Shown: positions 18,449-28,148, numbered from the stretch's first letter. The stretch: DNA of 64,000 nucleotides from JBQTJN01 sp052387095 (GCA_052387095.1 JBQTJN010000044.1:46042-110041), one strand, 5' to 3'. The notes: generated by a model not told the origin, from the letters alone. Translations and numbers: made by a program.

Positions 18449-19864
18449 ATGCGCCCGACTAAACTGTTTTTACTAGCTGTTTGCCTTTTGGGTATTCTGG
18501 TCTATTCCTTATCCGTATCCAACGCGCAGGAAGCTCCGCGAACAGCGGGATTGCAGCCTGAAAGCGGCAGCTATAGCGAAACCTACCGCCAGTTGAATCT
18601 CTTCGGTGATGTTTTCGAGCGCGTCCGCAGCCAATACGTGGAGCCGGTCGAAGACAAGAAGCTGATCGAAAACGCCCTCAACGGCATGCTGGCTTCCCTC
18701 GACCCTCACTCTGCCTACCTGAACGAGGAAAGCTTCGCCGACATGCAGGTCAGCACCAAGGGTGAATTCGGCGGCCTCGGTATCGAGGTTACAATGGAAG
18801 AAGGCCTTGTGAAGGTCGTCTCCCCAATCGATGACACACCTGCTTTCCGTGCCGGCGTCCAGGCGGGCGATTATATCGTCAGCATCGACGACCAGACAGT
18901 CATGGGCCTCAGCCTGCCCGAAGCAGTTGACAAGATGCGCGGTAAAGTCGGCACCAGCATTAAACTTCTCATCCGCCGCAAGGATGTCGCCGAGCCGATC
19001 GAATATAATATCGTGCGGGACATCATCAAAATTCAATCTGTTAAATTCGAAACCAAGGGCAATGCCGGTTATATCCGCGTTACCACCTTCAATCAGACCA
19101 CCGATATCGGCCTGCGTCAGGCTGTTGAGGAAATCAACAAGAAGCTCGGCAAAAACCTGATCGGCTATGTGATCGATCTTCGTAATAACCCGGGCGGCCT
19201 GCTCAATCAGGCCATCAGCGTTGCCGATGAATTCCTGGAATCCGGTGAAATTGTCTCCACCCGCGGTCGCGAGGAAAGCGACACAAAACGCGACAACGCA
19301 ACGCCGGGCGATATCGCAACAGGCCTGCCGCTCGTCGTGATTATCAATGGCGGCTCGGCCTCGGCCTCTGAAATCGTCGCCGGCGCTTTGCAGGATCATA
19401 AGCGCGCCATTGTTCTCGGCACGAAATCATTCGGTAAGGGTTCAGTTCAGACCGTCATTCCCCTGCCCGGCCATGGAGCGATGCGCCTGACCACGGCGCG
19501 CTACTACACGCCGTCCGGCCGCTCTATCCAGGCGCTCGGCATTGATCCGGACATAATTGTCGAACCCGCCAAGATCGAAACGATCGCCGGAAATCCGTAC
19601 GGTCTGCGCGAATCCGACCTGCGCGGCGCACTCTCGAATGACAATGAAAAGAACGGCGCGAGAGCCCCGGAGCCGCAGGAGATTCCCGCCGTAGCCGTGC
19701 CGCTGCCCGAGGCGACAGGCGATGAGAAGCCCGCCGTTATTCAGGGCGAGGATCTGAAGAAAGCCGAAGATGCCGCCAAGGAAGAAGTGCAGGACTACCA
19801 GCTTCTGCGCGCTCTTGATCTCTTGAACGGTGTCTCGCTCTACAAATCGGGTACGCAGCAGTAA
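18449..19864 (+). CDS. ctpA: Carboxy-terminal processing protease (S41)
   Basis: CtpA is a periplasmic serine protease that cleaves non-polar C-termini. The 471-residue protein has a signal segment (LFLLAVCLLGILVYSLSVSNAQ), a PDZ domain (about residues 110-190, GGLGIEVTMEEGLVKVVSPI and GDYIVSIDDQTV), and the S41 catalytic part with Ser in GGSASASEIVAGALQ and Lys in LGTKSFGKGSVQTV. An acidic, Pro-rich tail follows. The order envC-like, ctpA, polysaccharide deacetylase, rppH is conserved in alphaproteobacteria. Confidence 0.95.
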   Translation: MRPTKLFLLAVCLLGILVYSLSVSNAQEAPRTAGLQPESGSYSETYRQLNLFGDVFERVRSQYVEPVEDKKLIENALNGMLASLDPHSAYLNEESFADMQVSTKGEFGGLGIEVTMEEGLVKVVSPIDDTPAFRAGVQAGDYIVSIDDQTVMGLSLPEAVDKMRGKVGTSIKLLIRRKDVAEPIEYNIVRDIIKIQSVKFETKGNAGYIRVTTFNQTTDIGLRQAVEEINKKLGKNLIGYVIDLRNNPGGLLNQAISVADEFLESGEIVSTRGREESDTKRDNATPGDIATGLPLVVIINGGSASASEIVAGALQDHKRAIVLGTKSFGKGSVQTVIPLPGHGAMRLTTARYYTPSGRSIQALGIDPDIIVEPAKIETIAGNPYGLRESDLRGALSNDNEKNGARAPEPQEIPAVAVPLPEATGDEKPAVIQGEDLKKAEDAAKEEVQDYQLLRALDLLNGVSLYKSGTQQ

Positions 19865-19878
19865 AAGGAATAATCAAG

Positions 19879-20937
19879 GTGAATATTTCATTCGGCAATA
19901 TCTCGCTCGAAAGCGTGAGATCCCGCGTCTTGCAGAAGGCCTTTCTGCAGGGCATGGCAGGCGTCGGTGCGTTTTATTTTTTACTTGGAGCTTACAGCCT
20001 CATTTTTTCCACTGACCCTGAACAGGAAGCCATCTCCGCAGTTCCACCCCGTCTTTATTCCGTAGAGCGCACCGTGGCGCAGGCGGAAAGTGCATCGCAT
20101 CCCGGTAATATCGGATCGGCACATCTGCCACCCGGTGAAACGGCCGCAACAGGCGGCGGCCTCTTCGAGGATACAGCCGAAGGGCCAATACCGCGCAAAT
20201 CCTTGGAAGGAGAAACGCCTTTCGCAGCCTACAGAAAATCTTACACACCGCAGAACGGCCACCCCGTCATCGCGCTCGCGGTGATGGATTACGGTCTCTC
20301 TGAAAGTGATTCCAAAGAAGCGCTGGATAAACTGCCCGAAAACATAAGCTTCATTGTTAATCCTTACGCCGATAACCTTCCGCGCTGGCAGGCAGATGCG
20401 CGTGCGCAGGGGCGGGAATTATGGCTCTATGTGCCGAGCGAGAACGAGGGCTTCCCACATAAGGATCCGGGTCCGCGCGGCCTTCTCGCCAATCTCGATT
20501 CCGCAGGCAACAAGGAAAGGCTGCACTGGCTGATGGCCCAAACAAAAGAATATGCCGGTGTTGCGCTCGATACTGACGGCACGTTGCTCGGCTCACGCAT
20601 GGCGATTCAGAAAATTGTCGATGATATTTTCGACCGTGGTCTTGGCTATATGGACATCAACGAAAACGCGCCGTCCTTCTTCGAAGTCAACGCGATTGGC
20701 CGCAACGCACCCTATGCAAAAAACCAAGGCACGATCGGCGCCGGCGAAGGTGATGCGTCCATCTTCGCAAATCTGGAAAAACAGGCGCGCGATAACGGCT
20801 CGGCCGTGTTCATCATGCGCCTGCACCCGCAAAGTCTTAAAACCGTCAGCGAATGGGCCGCAACGCTCAAAGGTAAAGGTATAGAGCTTGCGCCTGTATC
20901 TTTTGTAGCCCGGATCGAACAGCACCCTGTTGAATAA
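19879..20937 (+). CDS. Divergent polysaccharide deacetylase (YibQ-like)
   Basis: The 352-residue protein starts at a GTG after AAGGAATAATCAAG and has one N-terminal hydrophobic segment (MAGVGAFYFLLGAYSLIF), so it is likely membrane-anchored with a periplasmic domain. The C-terminal 230 residues match the divergent polysaccharide deacetylase fold: VIALAVMDYGLSES, LPENISFIVNPYADNLPRW, ELWLYVPSENEGFP, LDTDGTLLGSRMA and FIMRLHPQSLKTVSEWAA. Canonical metal His pairs are not evident, as in the family. The stop touches the rppH GTG directly. Confidence 0.85.
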   Translation: MNISFGNISLESVRSRVLQKAFLQGMAGVGAFYFLLGAYSLIFSTDPEQEAISAVPPRLYSVERTVAQAESASHPGNIGSAHLPPGETAATGGGLFEDTAEGPIPRKSLEGETPFAAYRKSYTPQNGHPVIALAVMDYGLSESDSKEALDKLPENISFIVNPYADNLPRWQADARAQGRELWLYVPSENEGFPHKDPGPRGLLANLDSAGNKERLHWLMAQTKEYAGVALDTDGTLLGSRMAIQKIVDDIFDRGLGYMDINENAPSFFEVNAIGRNAPYAKNQGTIGAGEGDASIFANLEKQARDNGSAVFIMRLHPQSLKTVSEWAATLKGKGIELAPVSFVARIEQHPVE

Positions 20938-21420
20938 GTGAGTACAGCCTTGCCTGATTCATCGCTTTACCGCCCCTGCGTGGGCGTCGCCCTTTTCAAT
21001 TGCGAAGGCCTGGTCTTTGTCGGTGAGCGGATCGATACCCCCGACGCCTGGCAAATGCCGCAGGGCGGCCTGAACGATGGTGAAACGGTTGAACAGGCCG
21101 CTTTTCGCGAACTCTTTGAAGAGATCGGCACCCACAACGCGGAGATACTGCAGGTCGCACCGCGCAAACTGCGTTATGAATTGCCACCGCAGACAGCAGA
21201 AAATCTCTGGAAGAGCCGTTATATCGGCCAGGAGCAAAGCTGGGTCGCGGCGCGCTTTCTCGGCAGTGATGCGGAGATCAATATTCACGCCGACGCCACG
21301 CCGGAATTCAGCGCCTGGCAATGGGTGAAGCTGGAGAAAACAATCGACCTGATCGTGCCGTTCAAGCGCGATGTTTACCACGAGGTGATCGGGATGTTTG
21401 GACATCTCTCAAAGAAGTAA
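20938..21420 (+). CDS. rppH: RNA pyrophosphohydrolase (Nudix)
   Basis: RppH removes pyrophosphate from 5' triphosphate RNA and starts mRNA decay. The 160-residue protein begins at a GTG immediately after the preceding stop. It has YRPCVGVALFN, WQMPQGGLNDGE and the full Nudix box G-x5-E-x7-REx2EExG (GGLNDGETVEQAAFRELFEE). The RppH-specific WVAARFLG and FSAWQWVKLE follow. It is the last gene before a palindromic repeat and the convergent tolB. Confidence 0.95.
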   Translation: MSTALPDSSLYRPCVGVALFNCEGLVFVGERIDTPDAWQMPQGGLNDGETVEQAAFRELFEEIGTHNAEILQVAPRKLRYELPPQTAENLWKSRYIGQEQSWVAARFLGSDAEINIHADATPEFSAWQWVKLEKTIDLIVPFKRDVYHEVIGMFGHLSKK

Positions 21421-21424
21421 ACCT

Positions 21425-21518
21425 CGTCATTGCGAGCGAACAGCGTGAGCGCGGCAATCCAGGTGCCACAAAAACCGCAGCTGGATTGCTTCATCGGCTA
21501 CGCCTCCTCGCAATGACG
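21425..21518. repeat. Palindromic repeat type A, copy 1
   Basis: CGTCATTGCG opens and CGCAATGACG closes an imperfect palindrome that includes GCAATCCAG and CTGGATTGC. It lies between the convergent rppH and tolB genes and could work as a bidirectional terminator. Confidence 0.85.
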
Positions 21519-21524
21519 GTGAAG

Positions 21525-22847
21525 TTACTTGTTAAGCGGCGACCAGGCCGGATCCGAAGCGCTGCCCGTTGTCCGCAGCACGCGTTCATTATAGCCCGTA
21601 ATATCCACTGTATAGATTGTTGAAGAACGGTCATTGCCTGACGGACTCTCCTTAAAGTAAGTCAGGACACGCCCATTCGGTGACCAGCTCGGTCCTTCGA
21701 CGTGATAAGCGGTTGTAATCAGGCGCTCGCCGGATCCGTCGGGACGGATGACACCGATAAAGAACTTGCCCTGATACAGGCGCGTAAATGCGATCAGATC
21801 GCCGCGCGGGCTCCAGACCGGATTGGCGTAGCGCCCCTGCCCGAATGTGATGCGCGTCACGCCGCTGCCGTCCGCATTCATCGTGTAAATCTGCTGCGTG
21901 CCGCCGCGGTCGGATTCAAACGCGATTTTGTGTCCGTCGGGTGAATAGCTCGGCGCCGTATCGATGCCGGGATTGTCGGTCAGGCGTTTGCGCTGGCCGC
22001 CAAGCGGCATGGAATAAATATCCGAATTGCCGTTCACCGCGAGACTGAGCACGACCGAACCGCCATCCGGCGAAAATCTTGGCGCAAAGGTCATGCCGGG
22101 AAAATTTCCGAGCAATTGGCGCGCACCGCTGGACAGGTCATACAGGTAAACGCGCGGCGTGCCGCTTTCATAGGACGTATAGGTGACCTGCTGGCGTGTC
22201 GGCGAAAAGCGCGGTGTCAGCACCAGCGCATGCCCGTCGGTCAGGAATTTCTGACCCGCGCCGTCCTGGTCCATGATCGCAAGCCGCTTGATGCGCCGCG
22301 TTGCGGGCCCGGATTCCGCGATATAAACGATGCGGGAATCGAAATACCCGTCCTCGCCGGTCAGATGCTTGTAAATCTCGTCGGAGATAATATGCCCGAT
22401 ACGGCGCCAGTTATCCTGCGTCGTCGTGTAGGACATGCCGATCAGTTGCTTCTGTGAAAAAACATCCCACAGGCGGAATTCAATCCGCGCCTTGCCGTCG
22501 GCGCCCTGCACAACGCTGCCCGTCACAAGCGCCTGCGCGTTGGTCGCGCGCCACTCGCCGAAATTCGGACCGTTCTGCGCGATCGACGCGCTGTTCTGGA
22601 TGAACGCTGCCGGGTTGACCGGTTTAAAAAGTCCCGAGCCTTCGAGGTTGGCGGAGACAATGCCCGCAAGGCCTGTCGCCAGTTGCTGATTCTGCGGGCT
22701 GCCGGCGAAGAACGGACTGACCGCGATGGGCATCGGCTCTATATTCGGGCGCGTCACATCGATGCGCAGTTCGGCGTGCGCGGCGGAGGCGGTAAAAACA
22801 AGCATAAAAAGAATGGGGGCAAATAAGGCGAAAACGAGATTTTTCAT
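21525..22847 (-). CDS. tolB: Tol-Pal system beta-propeller protein TolB
   Basis: TolB is a periplasmic protein that links Pal, TolA and outer-membrane porins during division. I chose the ATG at 22847 because it gives the signal peptide MKNLVFALFAPILFMLVFTASAAHA; an upstream in-frame start only adds an unlikely leader. The 440-residue protein has the N-terminal alpha/beta domain and repeated propeller blades with the pattern PxFSPDG, APSYSPDGHKIAFES, NPVWSPRGDLIAFT and GPSWSPNGRVLTY. It is separated from tolA by 391 bases containing a repeat, a looser spacing than in most tol operons. Confidence 0.95.
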   Translation of the reverse strand: MKNLVFALFAPILFMLVFTASAAHAELRIDVTRPNIEPMPIAVSPFFAGSPQNQQLATGLAGIVSANLEGSGLFKPVNPAAFIQNSASIAQNGPNFGEWRATNAQALVTGSVVQGADGKARIEFRLWDVFSQKQLIGMSYTTTQDNWRRIGHIISDEIYKHLTGEDGYFDSRIVYIAESGPATRRIKRLAIMDQDGAGQKFLTDGHALVLTPRFSPTRQQVTYTSYESGTPRVYLYDLSSGARQLLGNFPGMTFAPRFSPDGGSVVLSLAVNGNSDIYSMPLGGQRKRLTDNPGIDTAPSYSPDGHKIAFESDRGGTQQIYTMNADGSGVTRITFGQGRYANPVWSPRGDLIAFTRLYQGKFFIGVIRPDGSGERLITTAYHVEGPSWSPNGRVLTYFKESPSGNDRSSTIYTVDITGYNERVLRTTGSASDPAWSPLNK

Positions 22848-23238
22848 GGGCGGAAAGATCCTTTTGTGAATCGGGAGAGTAGTATGGAACGGGGGCAAAA
22901 CACGGTCAACAGGCATTTGTTTTTAAACGGTTTTATATAGTTTCCTTCAGTTCGTTCCCAGATTTTTTCTTTTTGATTTTTCCCCGGCTCATTATGTCTC
23001 CTTAACAGTTTGTTCGGCGGTTTTTTTAACTTCCGTCATCGCGAGCAACCAAAGGGGGCGAAGCAATCCAGGGGCCGCATTCCAAAAACTGGATTGCTTC
23101 GTCGCTGACGCTCCTCGCAATGACAAAAAAATCACCTCTCCGAATTATAGGGAATGATCTATTTTTGTCAAGGAAAATATTCCTATAAATTTATCCTTTT
23201 TTGTTGCTTGATAATTTATAAGGATCGCTGTGCTTTTT
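22848..23238. other. Intergenic stretch between tolB and tolA
   Basis: The 391-base gap has no convincing gene. It holds the type A repeat at 23034-23124. The part from 23130 to 23230 is AT-rich. A separate promoter for tolB may lie here on the minus strand, but I cannot pick clear boxes. Confidence 0.5.
23034..23124. repeat. Palindromic repeat type A, copy 2
   Basis: CGTCATCGCGAGCAACC...GAAGCAATCCAG faces CTGGATTGCTTCGT...CTCCTCGCAATGAC. It separates tolB from tolA. Confidence 0.85.
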
Positions 23239-24084
23239 TTACAAAAACTCGCTCGGATCAAAGCGGATGATCGTTGTTTTCCACTGCTCGTATTTATCCG
23301 GCGGCACGGCCAGCGGAATGCATTTCGGGTTGCGCAGCGCCCGCATCGCCGCATCCGCGGCCGCCCGGAACGGTGTGTCGCGGGCGTAACGCCCGCTATC
23401 GGTCACTTGCGCGTTTGTCACCATGCGCTCGCGGCTGATCTCGATGCGCAGCTCGACAATCAGGTTCTCCGCATATTCCGCCCCCGCCAGCACATTCCAG
23501 CACTGACCCAACTGATGACGCAGCGCATCCTCCTCGCTCATCGTGAGTTTATCGGAGAGTTGCGCAATCGCGGACACCGGTGACGGGGTTTCTTCCGCTT
23601 TCGGCGCATCTTCGGCCGTCTCTGTCGGCTCCGGCGTATCGGGCGCCAGGTTTTTCAGCAGCGTCTGGAAATCTTTTTCCGGTTTCCGTTTTTCAACCTT
23701 CGTCACCTCCGGCTTTTTTTCCGGCGGCTTCGGTTTTTCTTCAGGTTTTTTCAGGGGCTCAGGCGGCGCGGGCTCCAGCTCCGGCGGCTTGTCCTCTTTC
23801 ATCTCAGGTGGCTTCGGTTTTTCTACCGGCGGCTGAGGCTTTACGTCCTCCACCTCTTCCGGCTTTTTGACCGGATCCGCCACGCGGTTGGTCTGTGAGA
23901 TTTTATCAATCGGCAGGATCTCGACGCTGACCGGCGCGCTGATGATCTCGTCCGGAACGATAAAGGGCAAACCCACAGCGGTAAAAAGAAAAAGCGCACA
24001 ATGAAAAACAATAGACGTGATGAAGGGCTTCTTCATCGAAGCATCCATTCCTAGAAAATCATCTCTTGTAATGCTTTTTTGCAT
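23239..24084 (-). CDS. tolA: TolA-like cell envelope protein
   Basis: TolA spans the periplasm and transmits the TolQR proton-driven force to TolB and Pal. The 281-residue protein has an N-terminal membrane helix (ITSIVFHCALFLFTAVGLPF), a Pro/Lys/Glu-rich middle (about residues 65-150) that will be extended, and a C-terminal TonB/TolA-like domain (DALRHQLGQCWN, NLIVELRIEISRERMVTNAQVTDSGRY, FRAAADAAMRALRNPKC). Position between tolR and tolB supports the name. The first Met or the later MDASMKKPF may be used as start. Confidence 0.9.
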   Translation of the reverse strand: MQKSITRDDFLGMDASMKKPFITSIVFHCALFLFTAVGLPFIVPDEIISAPVSVEILPIDKISQTNRVADPVKKPEEVEDVKPQPPVEKPKPPEMKEDKPPELEPAPPEPLKKPEEKPKPPEKKPEVTKVEKRKPEKDFQTLLKNLAPDTPEPTETAEDAPKAEETPSPVSAIAQLSDKLTMSEEDALRHQLGQCWNVLAGAEYAENLIVELRIEISRERMVTNAQVTDSGRYARDTPFRAAADAAMRALRNPKCIPLAVPPDKYEQWKTTIIRFDPSEFL

Positions 24085-24096
24085 GGTTTTTCATAT

Positions 24097-24189
24097 CGTC
24101 ATTGCGAGGAGCAGTACGCGACGAAGCAATCCAGAGTCATTATAACCGCCCCTGGATTGCTTTGCTCTCTTCGTTCGCTCGCAATGACG
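24097..24189. repeat. Palindromic repeat type A, copy 3
   Basis: CGTCATTGCGAGGAGC...GAAGCAATCCAG faces CTGGATTGC...GCTCGCAATGACG. It splits tolA from tolR, genes that are normally adjacent or overlapping. Confidence 0.85.
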
Positions 24190-24206
24190 TTATAAGATAT
24201 TGACAA

Positions 24207-24662
24207 TCATTTCACCGTGCTCGTCTCGGAAATCAGCGCGACCTTGGTAAATCCCGCGCCGTTGACCGCACCGATAATCTCCATGACGCGGCCGTAGGCC
24301 AGGCCCTTGTCAGCGCGGATGTAAATGCGGCGCTCGCTCTGTCCCTCGGTCAGGCTTTCCAGCAGCGGCACCAGCTTGTCCATCTCGACTTCCGTATCGC
24401 CGACATAGGCCTTGTCGTTCTTGACGGTGATCTCGATCGGCTTGTTTTCTTCCTCCGACAGCGCCTTCGCATCGGATTTCGGTAGGTCGACCGGAACGCC
24501 CGACGTCAATAGCGGCGCTGCCACCATGAAAACAATCAGCAGCACCAGCATGACATCGACAAAAGGGGTCACGTTGATATCCGACATAGGCCGGAATGCG
24601 CTTACCCCCGAGCGACGCCCGCGCCCGCCGCGCCTCGAACCGCCCTGCAGGGATGCACCCAT
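24207..24662 (-). CDS. tolR: Biopolymer transport protein TolR
   Basis: TolR forms the proton channel with TolQ. The 151-residue ExbD/TolR-family protein has a cytoplasmic Gly/Arg-rich head (GGSRRGGRGRRSG), then SDINVTPFVDVMLVLLIVFMVAAP with the essential Asp in the membrane helix, and the periplasmic domain ending ADKGLAYGRVMEIIGAVNGAGFTKVALISE. It begins two bases after the tolQ stop. Confidence 0.95.
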   Translation of the reverse strand: MGASLQGGSRRGGRGRRSGVSAFRPMSDINVTPFVDVMLVLLIVFMVAAPLLTSGVPVDLPKSDAKALSEEENKPIEITVKNDKAYVGDTEVEMDKLVPLLESLTEGQSERRIYIRADKGLAYGRVMEIIGAVNGAGFTKVALISETSTVK

Positions 24663-24664
24663 GG

Positions 24665-25405
24665 CTACGCCACCTTCTTGTCGCTGTCCTGGCTGTCCAG
24701 GTGGCGCGAAAGAATGGCTGTGAATTCGTCGGTAAAAGCTTCGAGTCGCCCGGCATAGCGCCCGAGGCTGGTTGCGCAGACGTTATAGGCAACCACGGCC
24801 GGGATCGCGGCGACAAGGCCGAGCGCCGTGGCGAACAAAGCCTCGGCAATCCCCGGTGCAACGACGGCCAGCGACGTATTATTGGACGCGGCAATTGCCG
24901 AGAAGCTGTTCATGATTCCCCAGACAGTTCCGAACAAACCGATGAAGGGCGCGGTCGAGCCGACGCTGGCAAGAAACGTCATGCCGCGCTCCAGGTTATT
25001 CATCTCGCGGCTGATATTCACATTCATCGCCCGCTCCACGCGCTGGCGCAAAGACGCCTGCAGGCTTTCCTTGGCGGGCAATCCGCCGACGACGCCTGCC
25101 TGCCATTCATCCATGCCGGCGGCAAAGGTTGAAAGCATCGGGTCGGTTTTTGAATTGCGCACGCGCTGGTAAATCTTGTCGAGCGCCTCGCCGGACCAGA
25201 AAGAATCCTCGAAAACATTGGCTTTTTTGTTAAGGCGCGCCAGCGTGCTGCGCTTGGAAAAAATAACCGCCCAGCTCCAGACCGATGCGAACATAAGCAT
25301 CACCATCACGGCCTTTACGATCGGGTCTGCCTGTACGAACAGTCCGATCATGCTGAGGTCGTGGGAATAGCTGCCAAGATTTACGGCTTCAACAACGGGG
25401 TCCAT
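24665..25405 (-). CDS. tolQ: Tol-Pal system proton channel TolQ
   Basis: The 246-residue ExbB/TolQ-family protein has three membrane helices: AVMVMLMFASVWSWAVIFSK near residue 35, and the pair FLASVGSTAPFIGLFGTVWGIM and GIAEALFATALGLVAAIPAVVAYN in the second half, with the channel Thr residues typical of the family. It precedes tolR in the conserved order ybgC-tolQ-tolR-tolA-tolB. The ybgC stop lies five bases upstream. Confidence 0.95.
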   Translation of the reverse strand: MDPVVEAVNLGSYSHDLSMIGLFVQADPIVKAVMVMLMFASVWSWAVIFSKRSTLARLNKKANVFEDSFWSGEALDKIYQRVRNSKTDPMLSTFAAGMDEWQAGVVGGLPAKESLQASLRQRVERAMNVNISREMNNLERGMTFLASVGSTAPFIGLFGTVWGIMNSFSAIAASNNTSLAVVAPGIAEALFATALGLVAAIPAVVAYNVCATSLGRYAGRLEAFTDEFTAILSRHLDSQDSDKKVA

Positions 25406-25410
25406 GGTCT

Positions 25411-25821
25411 TTAACTCGCTTTCAAATAGGGCCCGAAGGCCTGTTTAACAGTTTCATCCAGTTTTGCCGGCTTGAATGTTTTCACATCCACGCAGGCAAG
25501 CTGCACATCCAGCGAAAATATCAGGTCCGATTTCAGATAAAGGGATTGTTTCATCGAGACGTTGGCGTTTTTCAACTGGACAAGTGACGTTTTTAAAATC
25601 AGTAAATCATCGAGATGGGCGGGCCGGAAATAGTCCGCTTCAATATGACGAACGACAAAAGAAATACCCTGCCGTTCAGCCAAAGATTTATTCTCTAATC
25701 CGGCCGAACGCAAGAGTTCCGTACGGCCCCGTTCGGCGAATTTCAGGTAGTTTGCATAGTACACCACACCAGCGGCATCCGTATCTTCATAGTAAACGCG
25801 GATTTGTGTTTTGTGTTCCAT
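25411..25821 (-). CDS. ybgC: Tol-Pal-associated acyl-CoA thioesterase
   Basis: YbgC is a hot-dog-fold thioesterase that leads the tol operon; its substrate in vivo is unsettled. I chose the ATG at 25821 because the family begins near xxFxxxxRVYYEDTDA; an upstream in-frame ATG at 25869 would add 16 atypical residues. The signature YYEDTDAAGVVYYANYLKFAERGRTE carries the catalytic Asp. Length 136 residues fits the family. Confidence 0.93.
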   Translation of the reverse strand: MEHKTQIRVYYEDTDAAGVVYYANYLKFAERGRTELLRSAGLENKSLAERQGISFVVRHIEADYFRPAHLDDLLILKTSLVQLKNANVSMKQSLYLKSDLIFSLDVQLACVDVKTFKPAKLDETVKQAFGPYLKAS

Positions 25822-25911
25822 AACATCTCTATTGATAAGCAGTTTATTTTGACATATAAAGAAAATCAAACAATATTAATATTCATAATATAATAAATTT
25901 GGAGTATCTAA

Positions 25912-26382
25912 ATGTCCAATGATCTCACTCTTCCAGAAAAATTCCACCTCGTTAGTTTTATTACACCTTCAATTGTATTTGGTGCATCTTATGAGGAAGC
26001 CCCTGAGATATTGATTGAAAAACCAGAGGATTTAAAATTTATAAAAATGCCTGAAGATACAATCGGTCTCGTAATCAAAACCTTACCACAAAATCCTCCT
26101 GTTTTTGAAAGAGCTATAGAGATTGGCTTCAAAGCTATCAAAATCGAGTTGAAGAATTTAGCTAACCAAACTAGGTCAGAAAAACTCCGGATTATATTTG
26201 GTAATGCGATTTCTCCTTATGAAGAGGCAGAAGAAAGTAATGTATCAAATCACAATGATAGCAAGAAATTCAAATATCAGGTTACTCTACCCGATGGGTA
26301 TAATGTTTTCTGCAAAGAAAATGTTATTGTCTTGAATCCAGAAAATAAGTTTCAACAAATCTATCCTTTGCCTGCAGCTTAA
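25912..26382 (+). CDS. Hypothetical protein, AT-rich gene
   Basis: A 156-residue protein with a good ribosome-binding site (GGAG, 8 bases before the ATG). I do not recognise a family. It has no signal peptide or membrane segment. The sequence alternates short strands and acidic stretches (EEAPEILIEKPEDLKF, AIEIGFKAIKIELKNL) and ends with a possible small domain (KFKYQVTLPDGYNVFCKENVIVLNPE). Base composition is clearly more AT-rich than that of the tol and ruv genes around it, and it is bounded on the right by a type A repeat, suggesting acquisition. It is transcribed divergently from ybgC and converges on ruvB. Confidence 0.65.
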   Translation: MSNDLTLPEKFHLVSFITPSIVFGASYEEAPEILIEKPEDLKFIKMPEDTIGLVIKTLPQNPPVFERAIEIGFKAIKIELKNLANQTRSEKLRIIFGNAISPYEEAEESNVSNHNDSKKFKYQVTLPDGYNVFCKENVIVLNPENKFQQIYPLPAA

Positions 26383-26396
26383 TCGACGTCCGGTGC

Positions 26397-26491
26397 CGTC
26401 ATTGCGAGGAGCGAAGCGACGCGGCAATCCAGGAGCCTCCTTAAAGCATAAACCTGGATTGCTTCGCTCATTTCATTCGCTCGCAATGACG
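26397..26491. repeat. Palindromic repeat type A, copy 4
   Basis: CGTCATTGCGAGGAGC...GCAATCCAGG faces CCTGGATTGCTTCGC...GCTCGCAATGACG, between the convergent 25912 gene and ruvB. Confidence 0.85.
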
Positions 26492-26502
26492 ACCATAAAA
26501 AT

Positions 26503-27534
26503 TCATTCATCTGCAAGCAAATCCATCTGATTTTCTTTTTTGGGTTTTAGTCCTAAATATTTATACCCCGCAGAAGCCAGAACCCTTCCCCGCGGCGTGC
26601 GCTGGACCAGGGCCTGCTGGATCAGGTAGGGCTCGATCACATCCTCGATCATGTCGCGCTGCTCGGACAGGAAGGCCGAGAGCGTCTCAACCCCGACCGG
26701 CCCGCCGCTGTAATGCTCGGCGATGGCGTTGAGATAACGGCGGTCCATCGTATCGAGCCCGGCATTATCCACATCAAGCCGGTTAAGCGCCTCATCGGCA
26801 ATTTTGTCATCGATCGATCTGGTTTTGTTACTTTGCGTGAAATCACGAACCCTTCTTGTAAGGCGCCCGGCAATGCGGGGCGTACCGCGGCTGCGGCGCG
26901 CAATTTCATCCGCGCCCTTTTCCGTCAGCTCCATTTTCAGCAGCCGTGCCGAACGTTTGACGATGAAAGACAATTCATCCGGCGCATAAAAATCGAGCCG
27001 GCACGGAATCCCAAACCGGTCGCGGAGCGGATTGGTCAATAAACCGCTGCGCGTGGTCGCGCCGATCAGCGTGAAAGGCACAAGATCAATCTGCACACTG
27101 CGCGCCGCCGGTCCATCACCTATAATAAGGTCGAGCTTGCGGTCTTCCATGGCCGGGTAAAGAATTTCCTCGACGGCAGAACTCAGCCGGTGAATTTCAT
27201 CGATGAATAAAACATCGTGCGGCTCTAAATTTGTCAGCAGCGCCGCGAGATCACCCGCCTTAGAAATCACCGGGCCGGATGTCGCGCGGAAACCGGCGCC
27301 GAGCTCCTTCGCGATGATTTGCGCCAGCGTTGTTTTGCCTAAACCCGGGGGACCGAACAACAACACATGGTCCATCGCCTCGCCGCGTTTTTTTGCCGCC
27401 TCGATGAAGACGCGCAGATTCCCGCACAGCGTCTTCTGGCCGATAAAATCATTTAAGGATGCCGGGCGCAGCGGCCCTTCTTCTCCTTTTTCGAATGTAT
27501 GCAACTCCGCTTCTAAATGCGCGCTCTTGCTCAT
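26503..27534 (-). CDS. ruvB: Holliday junction branch migration helicase RuvB
   Basis: RuvB is the hexameric AAA+ motor that drives branch migration with RuvA. The 343-residue protein has the Walker A motif [11 protein letters not shown], Walker [10 protein letters not shown], sensor 1 IGATTRSG and a C-terminal winged helix ([19 protein letters not shown]). It overlaps ruvA by four bases. The gene order ruvC-ruvA-ruvB is standard in alphaproteobacteria. Confidence 0.97.
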   Translation of the reverse strand: MSKSAHLEAELHTFEKGEEGPLRPASLNDFIGQKTLCGNLRVFIEAAKKRGEAMDHVLLFGPPGLGKTTLAQIIAKELGAGFRATSGPVISKAGDLAALLTNLEPHDVLFIDEIHRLSSAVEEILYPAMEDRKLDLIIGDGPAARSVQIDLVPFTLIGATTRSGLLTNPLRDRFGIPCRLDFYAPDELSFIVKRSARLLKMELTEKGADEIARRSRGTPRIAGRLTRRVRDFTQSNKTRSIDDKIADEALNRLDVDNAGLDTMDRRYLNAIAEHYSGGPVGVETLSAFLSEQRDMIEDVIEPYLIQQALVQRTPRGRVLASAGYKYLGLKPKKENQMDLLADE

Positions 27535-28148
27535 GCGGAGAGCTCCTTCAGCGCCAGCCGTATTACCGCCTGTAAATTATCCCGCTCATTATCGTTCGCC
27601 TTCGCGCGCGCCTGCGCCACCGCGCCATAGGCGTCCGAGCGCGCATAGCCGAGATTGACCAGCGCCGACACCGCGTCGTGATCGACGCCCGCCGGTTCGT
27701 CTTTCACAGCCTTGATGCCCGGTATCGCTGTTTTACTTAGATCCATCGTCCCCGCTTTATCTTTCAGCTCCGTCAAAATGCGCGTCGCCAGTTTCGGCCC
27801 GACGCCGTCCGCCTGCCGGATTGCCGCAACATCCTGTGACGCTATGATCAACGACAGTTTCTCCGGCGGGCACGCTGCCAAAATCGATAACGCCGCCCTG
27901 GCGCCGACTCCCTGCACGGTATTCAAAAGGCGGAACCAGCTTTGCTCCGCCGCATCGGCAAATCCATAGAGATGAATATGATCCTCGCGCACATGCGTAT
28001 CGATCAGCAGGCTGGCCGTATCGCCCACCTGCCCGATGCGGCTCAATGTCCGCGTGCTGGCAAACACGTGATACCCCACGCCCTGCACATCAAGGATCAA
28101 ATGATCTTTTTCAAAACCGAAAATCACGCCTGACAAACGCCCGATCAT
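27531..28148 (-). CDS. ruvA: Holliday junction DNA-binding protein RuvA
   Basis: RuvA tetramers hold the four-way junction open. The 205-residue protein has the N-terminal OB fold ([27 protein letters not shown] start), two helix-hairpin-helix motifs ([17 protein letters not shown] and [18 protein letters not shown]), and the C-terminal three-helix domain ([22 protein letters not shown]) that binds RuvB. It overlaps ruvC and ruvB by four bases each. Confidence 0.97.
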   Translation of the reverse strand: MIGRLSGVIFGFEKDHLILDVQGVGYHVFASTRTLSRIGQVGDTASLLIDTHVREDHIHLYGFADAAEQSWFRLLNTVQGVGARAALSILAACPPEKLSLIIASQDVAAIRQADGVGPKLATRILTELKDKAGTMDLSKTAIPGIKAVKDEPAGVDHDAVSALVNLGYARSDAYGAVAQARAKANDNERDNLQAVIRLALKELSA